Made by a program: the position numbers and the translations under genes. 64,000 nt of DNA from Pelobates cultripes (taxonomy: Eukaryota; Chordata; Amphibia; Anura; Pelobatidae): the NCBI GenBank assembly GCA_933207985.1, contig OW240915.1, forward strand, positions 278,613,953 through 278,677,952, read 5' to 3'. The notes below the pieces were generated by a model that was given only the letters and a program-made list of their open reading frames with translations, did no database searches and was not told the origin of the DNA. Positions within the stretch are counted from its first letter, which is position 1. Every line of letters begins with the position of its first letter. Positions 1-12,366 of the stretch are shown here, piece by piece.

Positions 1-270
1 TGCCACGGTAACCATGGCAACGCTCTGTGCTCGTGAGAGGAGACCTGGCGGAGCTGCAGGCTAGAGCTCCTCCCGGGTTTCCTCTATCCGTCCTGGCTGC
101 CCAGTAATATGCCTGCAGACCGGGGAGGAAGATCTCTGATTTTCCCTCCAGTCCGTGAAGGCACTTAGCAAGGCCGGCGCTTGGACAGCACTGGCCCTGC
201 AGGAGAGAGCATCAGCTCGGGGGGAGCAATTTCCCTGTTGCCCCCTCCCCGGATCCTCTACTGGATCCAG
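1..270 (-). mobile_element. hAT-family element fragment (same family as 10704-12358)
   Basis: This GC-rich stretch matches, in reverse orientation, the first third of the complete element at 10704-12358. Shared blocks are the CCATGGCAACG core, the GGCGGAGCTGCA block and the GGCCGGCGCT block, in the same relative order. Neither terminal repeat is visible here, and the left side is cut by the window edge. It has no coding potential. Confidence 0.6.
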
Positions 271-851
271 GTAAGAAGCCAAACTATTCTAAAATTGTAT
301 GACTACTTACAATGAGGAGGTGCACACCTGGCATGTTAACCACTAAAGCTTGGTAATGACCATGGCAGAAATAGCGTAAAGAGGGCCCCATCTGTAGTAC
401 ATCTCCCAAGTTGCATTGCCAGCTGAGATTCTAACATGTGCCCATGTTTTCAGGGTTGTATCTGTGAGTATTAATTGCATGCATGTTTTTGTATAGAGTA
501 TGTTTATAGTGTTTTCATTTCACTGCAGTTGTTAGGTTGTACTGTTGCCATTTGAAAGCAGTAGTGTACTTGTGTGTAGTGATATATTTGTATGTAATGT
601 TTGCATTTGAGTGCAGGAATGCTTTTGAATGCTGGGATGTAAGCACTTATACACATACATATGTTCCAGATACACTCACGGAAACACACACCCAGAAAAA
701 CTACCAGACAGACACACACACACACAGAAACTAATACACATTACTAGGCATGCAAAAACACAATGCGTGGTGATAGTCATGCACAGGTCAACTTACATAC
801 ACACTGTGAAGAAACTACACCTTTTGTTTCGTTAACTTTTTTATTTTCCGT
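271..851. other. No gene seen; AT-rich sequence with short CA run
   Basis: Only a short (CA)n run near 705-725 stands out. No exon-like segment was recognised. If the TPD52 call is right, this is TPD52 intron 1. Confidence 0.5.
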
Positions 852-1835
852 GTTCGGTAGATAAAACTACCGAACACTGGCCACCCCCCTGGCTCATTAA
901 CTACAAAGCAAACTGCAGATTCTTCCTGTGTGGCCACGTGCTGAAGAAAACGGCGGCCATCTAGTCCCACGAAAAAAGGCAGCGGGACTTGTTTGTCGAG
1001 TGTCTGTAACTAAAAATCAGACACTCGACTTTCCGAATGCCGGTCAACTTCGCGAACGCCTGCTTCTTTTCACCAACCAACCAGGAGAGCGCTATTCAGT
1101 AGGTTGGTTCCCACGAACTAGGGGAACAAAAGCTACCTATGAGCCAGGGGAACAGTTCGTGGATTTGTTCGGTTTTAAAACTCCCCGAAATTGACCAACT
1201 GCTACCTCTGAAACTGTGGAACTGTTTTGGGCATAAGACTTAGTGTGCGGTCGGTCAAAATATGACTTCCAAGGAAATCCCGAACCCCTGGTCTGATCTG
1301 GGTGATTTTTGGATATGTTGGTCCCCTAAAATCAGGGCCATCAAGGGATGCGACTGTTGTGGGGTTTCGATGTGTTTTGGGAGTATTTTCGAAGTGTTAG
1401 TAAAATGTATGGTTTTTGTGCCTGGAGATAATGGAGTTTAGTACAGTTCCGGACTCAATTATCTCACAGGCACAGGGAGGGATTATCTTGTTTTGTGTGG
1501 GAGTATCCTGGACCTGAGCGGCAATGTAGTTACAGTCCCCTTTCAGGTCCAGTGGGGAATGCCCCTGGAATAGGTCACAGTAAACCCCTTGCATGGGGAC
1601 TTGCATATAAACCGGCCAGTTGGTCTGAATAAATTCATTCCTGTTGTACCCTTCATCTAATTCAGGCTGATGTTTCAGTATATGTCTGATTGCTAGGGAA
1701 ATCTACATGGATGCTGTATTTTCTTCTGGAGATCGTTCAAATCAACACCAGAACTGCAAGTTATAATCAGTCAGCCTTTAGCAGTTTGGGAGGAAATGAA
1801 AACGAACGGGTATCTGAAATACCAGCGTTCGTAAC
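852..1835 (+). mobile_element. Probable solo LTR (Ty3/gypsy-like)
   Basis: The segment starts TGTTCGG and ends CGTAACA, so it has the TGTT..AACA ends common in LTRs. A TATA-like box (GCATATAAACC, about 1603) lies about 25 bp before an AATAAA signal (about 1628), as expected for promoter and poly(A) sites packed into an LTR. No target-site duplication was found and no internal coding region lies beside it, so it would be a solo or truncated LTR. An unrelated intergenic promoter-like sequence cannot be excluded. Confidence 0.4.
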
Positions 1836-4800
1836 ACACACCAACTGGCAGACACATACACAAACGCTGACAGAAGCTCACACAAACTTAGGCAAAGAGT
1901 AGGGTGGCTAAAACTACCTAAATTTGAATAACTAACTTATCAGGAGTACAGTTTCCCTGGGACCGGCTCCGCTCAAGAGGCTTTACTGGGCTGTTCCTCC
2001 TTCCCGCATGGCTTACTTTGAGCGCTGGGAGGAGACTGTACTATGTTTTAAAGGGCCCATGCTGTGTGAGATCCACAATGTGGTCTCCTCCCAAACAGAA
2101 TGACACCACAATAGAGGACCCTCTGCAGGCTCCTTAACAGATTATTACCTTTGCAATGGCAGTCCCTCAGGTCGCCCTAAGTGTGAAGGTCACCCAATGG
2201 GCCTCTTAGCTTATAGACACCAGAACTATCACACCAGTGGATTATGCCGCTTGAAGCATTTTTATACAGAAGACATCAGTAAAGGGCCACATTTGCCACA
2301 AGGCCAATGCTCAGCATGCAGTAGAGTGGCAGCATGGCCGAGGGGAAATCAAGGATCTCCCTCACAAGCTAGCCATTTCTCCTTCTGTGTAGCCTGCAGG
2401 GCCGGCGCTAAATAAAGAGACCATAATAGGTCTCCATTGCCTACACTTTATCAGAATGTTGCCGCGACAATGCTATGATACATTTCCTGGAACCGGATGG
2501 AAATATCAATCTGCATCCCCAGCTGTATCTCCCAACGGACTGCCAGGGAACCTGGGGAGGGGGAAGAAACTTTTATACAGCCAATGACTCCTCAATATAG
2601 CCCCCTGACACCCAACCACAACCCATCACCTCACTATGCCCACTATACAATGGTCCCTATCCTCCCACTACAGACTATTCTCCTCCGCTACAGCCCCTGT
2701 CACCCCACTATATACACACACAACATTTTTAATCCATTAAATTTGTATAATACATTTTTTTTTTTTTTATTTATTTTTTTTTAAGATAATTCACCCAGGG
2801 AGTAGGTCTGACACAATAACCAAGCCCTTAATCTTATCTACTTTCCCTTGGGTGTAGGTCTGATAGGAGCTATTTAGATTAGCCATAACTGGCATCTTCC
2901 CTTAGATTCTGGAAATACATTTACCAATTAAAATTCATGCATAGCTGCTAGCAAAACCCTGACCATCCTTGCACTGACAGCCACCAAAACAAGCAGCCAC
3001 CGCCTGGACACTAACACATTGAAGGTCAACCTGCGGAACTCAAACTGCTATGGACAACTTCTCACAAGGGCTAACTAAAGTATAATTGTTTAAGTCTAAT
3101 CCATAACAGCTGGAGGGACTATGTTCACACTTACAGTACATTGCAGGCATTACTTTTCACTAGATTGCATTTTCTTCTCCCATCCTCAAACAATAATTAC
3201 ATTGTTTTTCCACAACTAGTCTACTGAAATGATAGTATGAATAACTTATACAGTGCAAAAACAAGACAAAAACAAACAGACCCATTACTCCTCTCTACCC
3301 TATCTATTGTTCATAGAATATGTGATATAAACAGGATCCTGATTATGTAAGAGAAGTCCCCATAAATCGTTGTAATCAAAGAGGCTTTTAATTTAAAAGG
3401 AAAAAAAAAGGTTCCCTTAATTACTACTTAAGGAAACCAGGGTGTGGTTTTTCTGTTTCAAGTTACATTCCATTCCAACGCACTGTAAAGGTTATGGTCT
3501 TATGGTGCCAGTAGTACCCTTCAACCCCTCTACTTTAAGTAGTAAAACAGTTTTAGAATGATTTAAATTCTTACTTGTCACTTTCAGCATTTGAGCTGGC
3601 CTTGCACTGCTGTGGGGGCACTATAACCACCACAGTGCACAGTGATGGTGATGATGCTTGGAGTTGTTTGGTTTTTTTTTAAAGAAAAAATATAGTGCCA
3701 GAAAATCAAACTCGTTTACCTGGCACTATAGCTTCCCCTTCAGTCAAGCCCTCCCCCCCCACCCCCCAAACCCACCCCAATGCTTTCCTGTGAGGTTTTG
3801 GGTGACGCTGGACGTCTTCTGCATAGCGGTCAGCCAATACTTGTGGCAGCCAGTGAGAAATTCCAATTTACCTGCATAGATAGCATTCTGTTTTACATCA
3901 GTTAGACTACGTCTCATTTAGATTCCTGCCTCACAAGTCAATCGACATCATAAATCCATGGGTCCAATACAATCACTGGTATGCCATAACAAAATAGGGT
4001 TTTTATATTGCAGCACAATGCCTGTAATAAAAGATTTATTTGGAAGTAACCATTCTGCAGAATTAAACTATAAGGGTTGGAAAACAAGTCCTAACACCTC
4101 CAACAAAATACTGGCTAATAGGAGCTGCAGTTCCCCAGCAGCTGAAAGAATACTGTATCTGCTTTTAATATTCTCAAAAGCAAAACGCTGATAAGAAGTC
4201 ACTGCAGCTGTAGAGTCATGTTAGGCAGAGCCACAAATTGGCATTTATGGTGGAAAACGCCATGACCATCATTCCCTAAATGTTACATTAAAAAATAGAT
4301 AAATAAAAATACGGTTTTGGTCTTCTCGCCTTTCGGAATTTGCAGTAGAGCTGGTCTAACAGGTTTCCATGCTGTAGGCACAGACAAGGTGCCGTTTGGG
4401 TTCAGAGCACTACAAAGTCATTGTGGGTAGTGTATGTAAGGCGCTGCCATACACACAGGTATGAGGTCATCTTTGACCAGATTCGTCCAGAGAAGCTGAG
4501 GGGGTACCAGCTCCTAGAAAGTTTCTACTTGGGACACTGATCAGAGTGTAAAATGCTTGAAATTGATGTTCATAACTTAAATGTAAAACCTAAAATTTAT
4601 GTACACAATTTAAAGAGCAAATTACCTTTAATTCCCATAAAATATTGTAAGACTGTAAATAGGTCATTGAATGTGTACAATGTTATTGTCTTCCGTTGCT
4701 TTACTTAATCACTTAAAAATCTCCCTCATAATAAACATCCCCAAAAAAGCGAATTTTGAATTCAGTAATGCTGCCAAAGTGCACCCAGGCGTATTGGCAC

Positions 4801-5676
4801 AGACAGTAATAAATGGTGCCCAATCGCTGATGTGGCATGCTCACATAGTCTGTGCTAACTATTCTCGTATTGAGTAATGCCACTAGCAGAGATTTTTATT
4901 ATTATTAAAAAGTGGTCAGAACTTTCGTTGATGCATTTTATCTTCGTTTCTAAAACTACGGCCTTAATTGGTGTGTCTATACACTGTGTCTGCCAGAGAG
5001 CTGGCAAATGTACAGAATGTCAGATATATGAACACTAAATATTATTTTATGTATATATGTACTAGCCACATGTAAGCAGTGCTGATCCCCAGGAGAGATT
5101 GCAAACACATCAGGCCAGGCAGAAGAATGGTAGGAAATATATGTCTAAATATCTGAATGGCTGCTAATTTTGCAAGCAAACTTTATAAAATGTAAAATAC
5201 AAAAAAAAAACAAAAACAAAAAAAAACACACGGTGCACAAAATGTAAGTGGCCTTTTTCTTGCATTTGTTTTTGTTTTTTTGGGGAGCGGAGGGAGGGGG
5301 GGAGAAAAGAGGGGGTGTTATCTTACTTATCAAAAAGTAATCATACGATAGGATGACAACATAAAGCACAAGTGTTCCAGACAAAGATTGTTGGAAAATG
5401 TCACAAAGTTTGGCGCCAGTTGTAAAATATTAAAAGCTATGGCTCCCGGGCTCCTGGGATTCATCCATCCCGACCATATGCCACTGACAATTTGGAAGTC
5501 TACAAACATGTAGTGCTGCTGTCGCCACAATTCTACATTATTAACATGATTAACAATGCAAAGGCATAACCACTATGAACTTAAAGGAGATAATTGTGCC
5601 TAAGATAAGAATATGTGAAAGGGTTAAAGGCACCCTGCAAATGCAGATCATTTTCAGCTAACATGTTAGTCAAACG
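1836..5676. other. Non-coding, TPD52 intron 1 by inference
   Basis: I see no exon-like open frame here. A fragment containing the GCAGGGCCGGCGCTA motif of the hAT family lies near 2396-2412. Homopolymer and A/T-rich runs occur near 2750 and 5200-5290. The rest is unremarkable. Confidence 0.4.
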
Positions 5677-6173
5677 TTAAAGGGACACTGCAGGCACCTA
5701 GACCACTTCTGCCCATTGGAGTGGTCTGGGTGCAATCTCCCATCACCCTTAACCCTGCAAGTGTAATAATTACCTTGCATGGTTAAGTCCTCCTCTAGAG
5801 TGACTTCAGGCTTCTTAAAAACAGGAAAAGTGTTTTAAATGACGCTGGACGTCCTTACGCACTGCATGAGAACCTCCGGCGTCGCCGGAATCCCCATAGG
5901 AAAGCATTAAATAATGCTTTCCTATGGGGAGGTCTTGTGTGTGCGAGCGCCCATTGCCACGCATGCGCATTAGGTCTCCCCTGCCGGCTAACGTCGGCGG
6001 AGGAGGTGTGGGCGGAGCCTGACCCAGTGCCAAGGGACATTGGAGCTGGATTCAGGGAAGTTACTGAAGGGGTTTTAACCCCTTCAGCAACATGGGATGG
6101 GAGGTGGGCACTGCAGGATTCTGCAGTGCCAGGGAAACAGATTTGTATTCCTGGCACTAGAGAGTCCCTTTAA
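5677..6173. mobile_element. T2/Kolobok-like MITE with TTAA ends
   Basis: The element begins TTAAAGGGACACTG and ends AGAGTCCCTTTAA, giving terminal inverted repeats with a TTAA target site. Subterminally it carries the GCACC(T/C)AGACCACTT..GTGGTCTGGGTGC hairpin seen in sister copies at 22392, 34266, 47531 and 61959. An internal palindrome around 5892-5932 (CCCCATAGGAAAGCATTA) adds a second hairpin. It is non-coding and would depend on a transposase supplied elsewhere. Kolobok/T2 assignment rests on the TTAA site and AGGRN terminal motif known from frogs. Confidence 0.75.
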
Positions 6174-9150
6174 TTCATCTCTAATGCAGATATGGTAAAC
6201 CTTAGATTTAACTAACTCAATCACAAATATACCTACAATGTGATCAAAACATGAGCTATTTAAAGATAAGTTCACTCACTATAGTGAAACTGCTGGGAAT
6301 TCAAAGTTTAAAGTAACATTATAGTGTTAGATATAAACATGTATTCCTAAACCTATAATGCCCTAGTCCCTATCTAGATTCAGCCCGCCCCCCTCCACTT
6401 TAACTATAAAAAAAACACACATACATATAAAAAATAGGGAATTTCAAATTTAAGGCCAAAATAGTGGAACTGGAAAAATTGTCTAAATCAGCTTTGCTTT
6501 CAGGTTGGCCATTTATGCCTTAAAATTTGAAATTCACTTAGATTTTTTTTTAATTTTAGTTAATAACCATGTGAAAGTCTGCAAGAAACAACTATAGTTT
6601 CTCATCCAGACAATGTAAATGGGAAAAGGATACCCAACTGATCACTCAGTGCAAAACACATACTGTGTGGGCTTTTAAAGCTACCGTAAACATGTGTGTT
6701 CAGGATTTGCCATATTTCTAAAGTGAATAATTTAGAGATTGTAATACAAACATTTGACCCTAATACCTACTGGTATCATGCCAGTAAAAGAACCATAAGA
6801 TGCCAATCCAGTCAAAAGGGCTTGGGAGCAGAACTGGATAAATGCCACGTAGCCATGGATCCTAAAGTTATACTAATGGTACATATTTTTATGTAGGATT
6901 TCTACAGCAATCTGTTTACAGCATCCTTTCCCTTGCCGACTTCTGATTGTGTATTTCTTAACAATTCTATGTAAATTTGTCCCATCTTGCTTATAAAGAA
7001 GAGTAACACTCTTTGTATGTACATCTTGCAGGATGGGATCTAGGGTGAGCCCATTAGGCTTCCCAGCTTTTTAGAGTGTAAGCTTATTTGGGCAGGGCCC
7101 TCATGTATTTTGTCAGAATTAAATTGTCTTGGTTTATCTATTGTACAGCGCTGCGGAATGTGTTAGAGCTATATAAATAATTTTAATTGTTTACCAATTA
7201 CATGGTATCCTGCAAGATAGTTTAAGGCAGTGATGGCCAATACTCAGCACTCTTTATGGTTGGTTGGACATTATGGGAAACCTGGTCCACAACAGCAGTA
7301 GTGCCAAGATTAGCAATCAATAAAGCGCAAGTGTCACGAAAGGTTGAACCCCAGTCTATAAAGTGTGCATTCACACACACTCCATACAGACCCCGTGCTA
7401 ATTACTTTCTACAAATCGGGAATCTTGTTTAATGAATGTATCTTTTAACAGTGAGGGAGTTGACTGCTCCTTTGGGAAAATAAATAATGTCTATGTCAGC
7501 ATACAGTTCACAGTCATTGCAAGTGTCCAAAAATAAAATAAATAAAATAATATAGCGCTATGCCACATCAGGCATAGCTGTAATGTTTGTTTAATAACCT
7601 TTGCAAACAGCAATTCAGTGAACACGCGATGAACTACAACACGACACAGTATAGATATATCACACATAAGCAGCTATTTCAATGAATAAGGACAATTGTT
7701 TATTAACAAAAAACTAAAAACAACAAGAAATGAAGAACCGAGAACATAAATCGTGTAGATTTAAGCAAATACATTAAATGGGGAAATAAAAAAAATAAAA
7801 AATTAAAAAAAAAGGAAGAGAAATCTATAGATCAGACAAATTATGTAACACATGTGGTTGCTGACAGTAAATGTATGTAGTATGTGCAGGGATGGGGCAA
7901 TGGAAGATGAATCCACAGGCTTGCTACATCATTAATTTATATAGGAACGCCTTTCAAAAATATATACCTCAGGGTTTTATTAATAAATGCACTGTTATGG
8001 ATTGTGTAATTAACAGGTGTCCCTAATCCAAGCACAATATAATAAAAGAATACACTGTTCATAAATTAAGTGAACATATGGCAACATTTTATGTAACAGG
8101 TAAGAGAGAAGGAGTGGGTAAGCAAAGAGCGCAGATTTGTGACCCCCAAATATAACCCTCTAATATACTTAGGCTACAAAACCAAATATTCTCTATCAGC
8201 CTATGACTCCCAGTTTGGGTGTTGTAATGCAACAGTTGTAAAGCACATCCATTGCACTATACTATTTAAACATTCCTGGGTCCAGTCTCATGTGAACATT
8301 GATGGATCAGTGAATGACCCTGTGTAGCTTGCCCGCAAAATCCAAATTAATGAAAAAGAAAACCCACATCTACCAAAAAAAAAAAAAAAGCGTTAACTGA
8401 TTTAAGGCAACTTAATTAATGTGACTTTAATAAGTTATGGTACATCAGTGCTTTCATATGGTAAAAAAAAATAAAAAATAAAAATTATCAAATAAAAACT
8501 CAATAACATCTAATCTTTATCCAGAATGAGGATTAAATCAGTATTAGTGGTAATAAAACCAGCCTACTGGGCATTTGCAATCAAATCATTTCCAGTCCCA
8601 GTTTATTATAGAACTCAGATGGTAAAGTAAGCAGCATGGCAGTGCTCAAATAAACACAGATCTAAGTGCTGGTTGCCAGGCACTGCCAGACCCTCCATTG
8701 CAGAATGTCAGACACATGTTTATTCACAGCTGTCAGGCCAAGCATCATGTGAGCTGGGCAGGAAGGACACATCACAGGGGGAGGGCATGGCATGGAAACA
8801 GCCTTGTGCATAATGACACAAAAAAAATTGTCTGTGTCACTAAAATCTGCAAAACAGGCAATGAGAGACTGAGATACCATAACAACTTCATTACTGCTAC
8901 AGGCATCCCACAGATGTTTATTTACAGTAAAAAAAAAAATAAAACTAATCAGATCACACCTGCCATGGGCTCATGTTTTAATGATTTACATTCCCCTGCC
9001 TGCAAAGAAGAGACCAGGTGTCTGTATAGCTGTAAAATGAACTTTAATTAAATGACAAACCAACAGCAGCCTAAATTTAGACTACAACTCATCAAGGACA
9101 ATGCTTTAGGTAGAGCCCCAGATTTCAATATCTGACTGGCAAGCCTTAGG

Positions 9151-9151
<1 letters not shown>
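6174..9151. other. Non-coding, TPD52 intron 1 by inference
   Basis: A possible truncated TTAA MITE starts near 6308 (TTAAAGTAACATTATAG). The dispersed repeat at 7060-7180 is listed separately. Several poly(A) runs occur (7790-7810, 8380, 8465, 8930). No exon of TPD52 was found here; its remaining exons presumably lie left of the window. Confidence 0.4.
7060..7180 (-). repeat. Dispersed anuran repeat, TACAGCGCTGCGGAAT type
   Basis: The GTAAGCTTATTTGGGCAGGG..TACAGCGCTGCGGAAT..TATATAAATAA signature is shared, in inverse orientation, with 14046-14215. Such sequence is very common in frog genomes. Its transposon class was not determined. Confidence 0.5.

Positions 9152-9205
<54 letters not shown>
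9152..9205. repeat. (TA)n microsatellite
   Basis: This is an uninterrupted run of about 27 TA units inside the inferred TPD52 intron 1, about 230 bp from exon 1. Confidence 0.95.
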
Positions 9206-9208
<3 letters not shown>

Positions 9209-9433
9209 TTAAGCAGTGTTTTATTATAAGAGCCATGTGAGGGCAAGGTATCCTTCCATATGCTATAAGCAATCAGTGGCACTCAGACAGGTGCAGGGAT
9301 TACAGGGGAGACATGCAGGTAAGGACTCCACGTGGGGGAAGTCAGAGAGTAGCAATATGGTGGCACATGCTATTCACCCACAGCCCCTCCAGCCCTGTTG
9401 AAGCCCAGCTTAGATCAGACAGGGAGCACTCAC

Positions 9434-9452
9434 CTTGATCAGAAGTGTCCAT
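9434..9452 (-). CDS. TPD52: TPD52 first coding exon (short N-terminal isoform)
   Basis: Read on the minus strand, ATG at 9452 opens a 19-nt coding exon encoding MDTSDQ plus the first base of a Gly codon, followed directly by the consensus donor GTGAGT. The vertebrate TPD52 short isoform begins MDRGEQG before joining the coiled-coil exon, so length, phase 1 and the final QG agree. The Kozak context is good (G at -3, G at +4). The sequence just upstream is GC-rich with a GC-box, as for a promoter. TPD52 is a small coiled-coil protein linked to vesicle trafficking and lipid-droplet biology. No other TPD52 exon is in the window; the first intron is long in other vertebrates and would run off the left edge. 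The match is only seven residues, so confidence leans on synteny with ZBTB10. Confidence 0.55.
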
Positions 9453-9600
9453 GACTGCTCGCTCCTACCTAGACCTGAACTCAGCTCCACACAGCACTGA
9501 CTGACTCACTCACTCCCCCTCCCTCCCTCCACTCCAGACCTCACACCCCCTGCTCCCCGCTCCGCCCATCTGTCCCAGGCAGCACAGGCGTGACAACTGC
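9453..9600 (-). promoter_or_regulatory. 5'UTR and promoter region of the TPD52 exon
   Basis: This GC-rich island in AT-rich surroundings contains a GC-box on the minus strand (GGGCGGAGC, complement near 9559-9567), C/T-rich tracts (complement GGAGGGAGGG) and no TATA box. This fits a TATA-less promoter serving the minus-strand exon at 9434-9452. The start site cannot be placed. Confidence 0.45.
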
Positions 9601-9938
9601 TAGCATTTTTTTTTCTACTCAACTTTATTAGCAACCTTAAATTGACAATTCATTAGTAACACCAACCTTATTATTATTATTACTATTTGCACTACATAAC
9701 CTTTGCAGAATGGGAGTAATGCCAGTAATTAAGCTGTGAGGCATATGAACTTATAGCTTACATAAAGTAGGTGGTAAATACATATTATATTTAGATTTGA
9801 AGTGTAAAAATTACTTTGCATCTTTTTAATAATATTTAAAACTCTGACTCCCATCAACCTGAGCCACCACTGGACCCCAGGGAAAAAGTCACCCTCCTGC
9901 ACCTAAAAGGTAGGAAACAGGAGGGTGACTTAAACATT

Positions 9939-10340
9939 ATGTGTGTGTGTGTGTGTTTGTATGTATGTGTGTATGTCTGTGTGTATGTCTGTTTGTGCGT
10001 GCCTGTCTATCTGTATGTATGCCTGTATGTATGTATGTATGTGTGTGTGTCTGTCTCTGTAAGTGTGTGTCTGCCTGTATGTTTGTATTTGTATGTGTGT
10101 GTATGTATATATGTATGTGTGTGTGTCTGTATATATGTGTCTGTGTGTCTGTCTGTGTGTGTGCCTGTCTGCTTGTATGTATGTCTTTGTATGTATGTGT
10201 GCCTGTCTGTGTGTGTGTGTGTCTGTCTGTCTGTATGTACGTTTCTGTCTGTGTGTGTGTCTGTATGTATATAAGTGTGCCTGTTTGTATGTCTGTATGT
10301 ATCTGCCTGTCTGTATGTGTCTATGTGTGTCTGTCTGGGG
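9939..10340. repeat. Long (TG/TATG/TCTG)n microsatellite
   Basis: About 400 bp of near-pure alternating pyrimidine-purine sequence made of TG, TATG and TCTG units. Several overlapping Cys/Val- or Thr/His-rich open frames on both strands are artefacts of this repeat. Long TG tracts can adopt Z-DNA. Confidence 0.95.
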
Positions 10341-10695
10341 GGGAAGAGGGGGAGGGGGGGCCCATGGATTGTGTGTATGCCACTGGTTAATATCCATACT
10401 TTTCCAGCACGACACCGGTGATTATAGTAGCTCACTCAAACATCAACCTTTACTTGATGAAGGGTGAAAATAAAGACACTTTATATGTGTCAGGGGGTTG
10501 TTAACTGAAACAATAGAGATCCCACCCAGGCGCCTCTGTGTCTGGGAGATGATCAGATCAGGCACTGCCGACCCAATCAACCTCCAGACAACAAGGCGCC
10601 CTAACAGAATATGCCCATATAAACATCACAAAACCCCATGTGTGTTCCTCCACGAGTGCCCTGTCAAAATAGTGTTATGATCCATCAGAGAGTGA
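10341..10695. other. No gene seen; sequence flanking hAT insertion
   Basis: Unique-looking sequence interrupted by the hAT element. Its continuation resumes after the second target-site copy at 12367. Confidence 0.4.
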
Positions 10696-10703
10696 CCGAG
10701 ATA

Positions 10704-11496
10704 CAGGCCCGGACTGGCCATCGGGCACACCGGGCAAATGCCTGGTGGGCCGCGGTGGCCATGGGCCGAGGCCGACAGGGGAGGTCCCAGGACATCCCCT
10801 GCCGGTCTATGCAGGGCCGGCGCTATCCGAGCGCCGGCCCCGCTGTCTTCCATGGAGGGCCAGTGGGGAGATCAAAGATCTCCCTCACCATCCCATTTAA
10901 ATAGACCTGCGGCTGGGGAGGGAGGGAGAGGACCCAGCGGAGCTCTAAATTGCAGCTCCGCCGGGCTCCTCTCGCGAGATCGGGAGCGTTGCCATGGCAA
11001 TGCCCCGATCTCGCGAGAGTCACCACTGGACCACCAGGGATCGTGTGCGTGTGCCCCCCACTCACCAGCGTGCCGGACCCCTCCTCCTCTCAGGCTAAAG
11101 GTAAGGGGGGGGGGATATAATGCATGATTAGTTTTTTTGTTTATTTACCCCCCCTTATTTTTTTTTATTTGTATATTTATTCCCACTTAGGTTTTTATTT
11201 GTTTATTTACCCCCCAACACACAACATTTATACACAGCACTCACACACATCACACTCAGCACTCACACACATCATACACAGCACTATCACACTCAGCACT
11301 CACACACATCATACACAGCACTATCACACATCATACACAGCACTATCACACTCAGCACTCACACACATCATACACAGCACCCACACCACACCTCACACAC
11401 AGCATCCATCACACACACACATACTGCACCCCTCACATACACACACAACCCCCGATACACTGCATCACACACATACACAATACTTCCAAACATATT

Positions 11497-11539
<43 letters not shown>

Positions 11540-12358
11540 GCACCCCTCACACACACACACACAGCACCCCTAAACACATTTCATTCCAGACACACACTAG
11601 ATCCTCTACCCAACTCTGGATCATCTACACACATACACACACTAGATCCCTATATACACTCTGAATCCGTTATATACGCTCGCTCACTAGATCTCCTATA
11701 CATAGTCTGGGTCCTTCACACACACACACACACTCTGGATCCCCTATACGCACACTAGATTCCTTGTAAGCAAACACATACATTCCCTGAACACACACTC
11801 TCTACAAACACTACATCACCTATACACACACACACACACACACTATAGCCTGTATACACACACTTGCTACATCCCCTATAGACACATTCTCTACAGCCCC
11901 TAGCCACATATGCATTACATTACACCACAAACACAACACGACTAAAACCGACCTTATTACACAATACCACACCACGACCAGCTCACTCTGCACACACGCA
12001 ATACCCCAAGCAGGCTCCAAACACATGCACAATACTCTTTCCTGGCCCTTTTGTCTCCTGGTATCCATTTATAGAGACACCAGAGACAAGTTGCAAGGAA
12101 ACACAGTGCAAGCATGTTATTAAATTTGCTTGCACTGTGCAGAACAAATACAGGGCTTTTTTCTCATGCTAGAGCTCTTCAGCAGAGCTCTGTGCATGGT
12201 CTGCCCTGGAAGAGCATTGAACCAACATGCTCACTTTGAGAGGGGGCGTGTTTGTCATGAGTGATGACAAAACACACCCTCTCTGCCCCGCCCCCTTCTT
12301 AATGGGCCGCTGTGATAAAAAAATGCCCGGGCCGAATTTTTTTCCCAGTCCGGCCCTG
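10704..12358 (+). mobile_element. Non-autonomous hAT transposon with intact ends and target duplication
   Basis: The ends are CAGGCCCGGACTGG and CCAGTCCGGCCCTG, matching as inverted repeats at 13 of 14 positions. The flanks 10696-10703 and 12359-12366 are identical (CCGAGATA), an 8-bp target duplication diagnostic of hAT transposition. The inside is GC-rich at the left (10704-11110), with two TCTCGCGAGA palindromes at 10970-10979 and 11009-11018 bracketing CCATGGCAA. It then becomes CA/ACAC microsatellite-rich (11200-11880), with a (TA)n run around 11500-11533. No transposase is encoded. Relatives lie at 1-270, 15410-16330 and 33100-33690. Confidence 0.85.
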
Positions 12359-12366
12359 CCGAGATA

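Noticed and set aside
9939..10467. Several 100-160 codon Cys/Val- or Thr/His-rich open frames on both strands
   Set aside because: They are produced entirely by the TG/TATG microsatellite.
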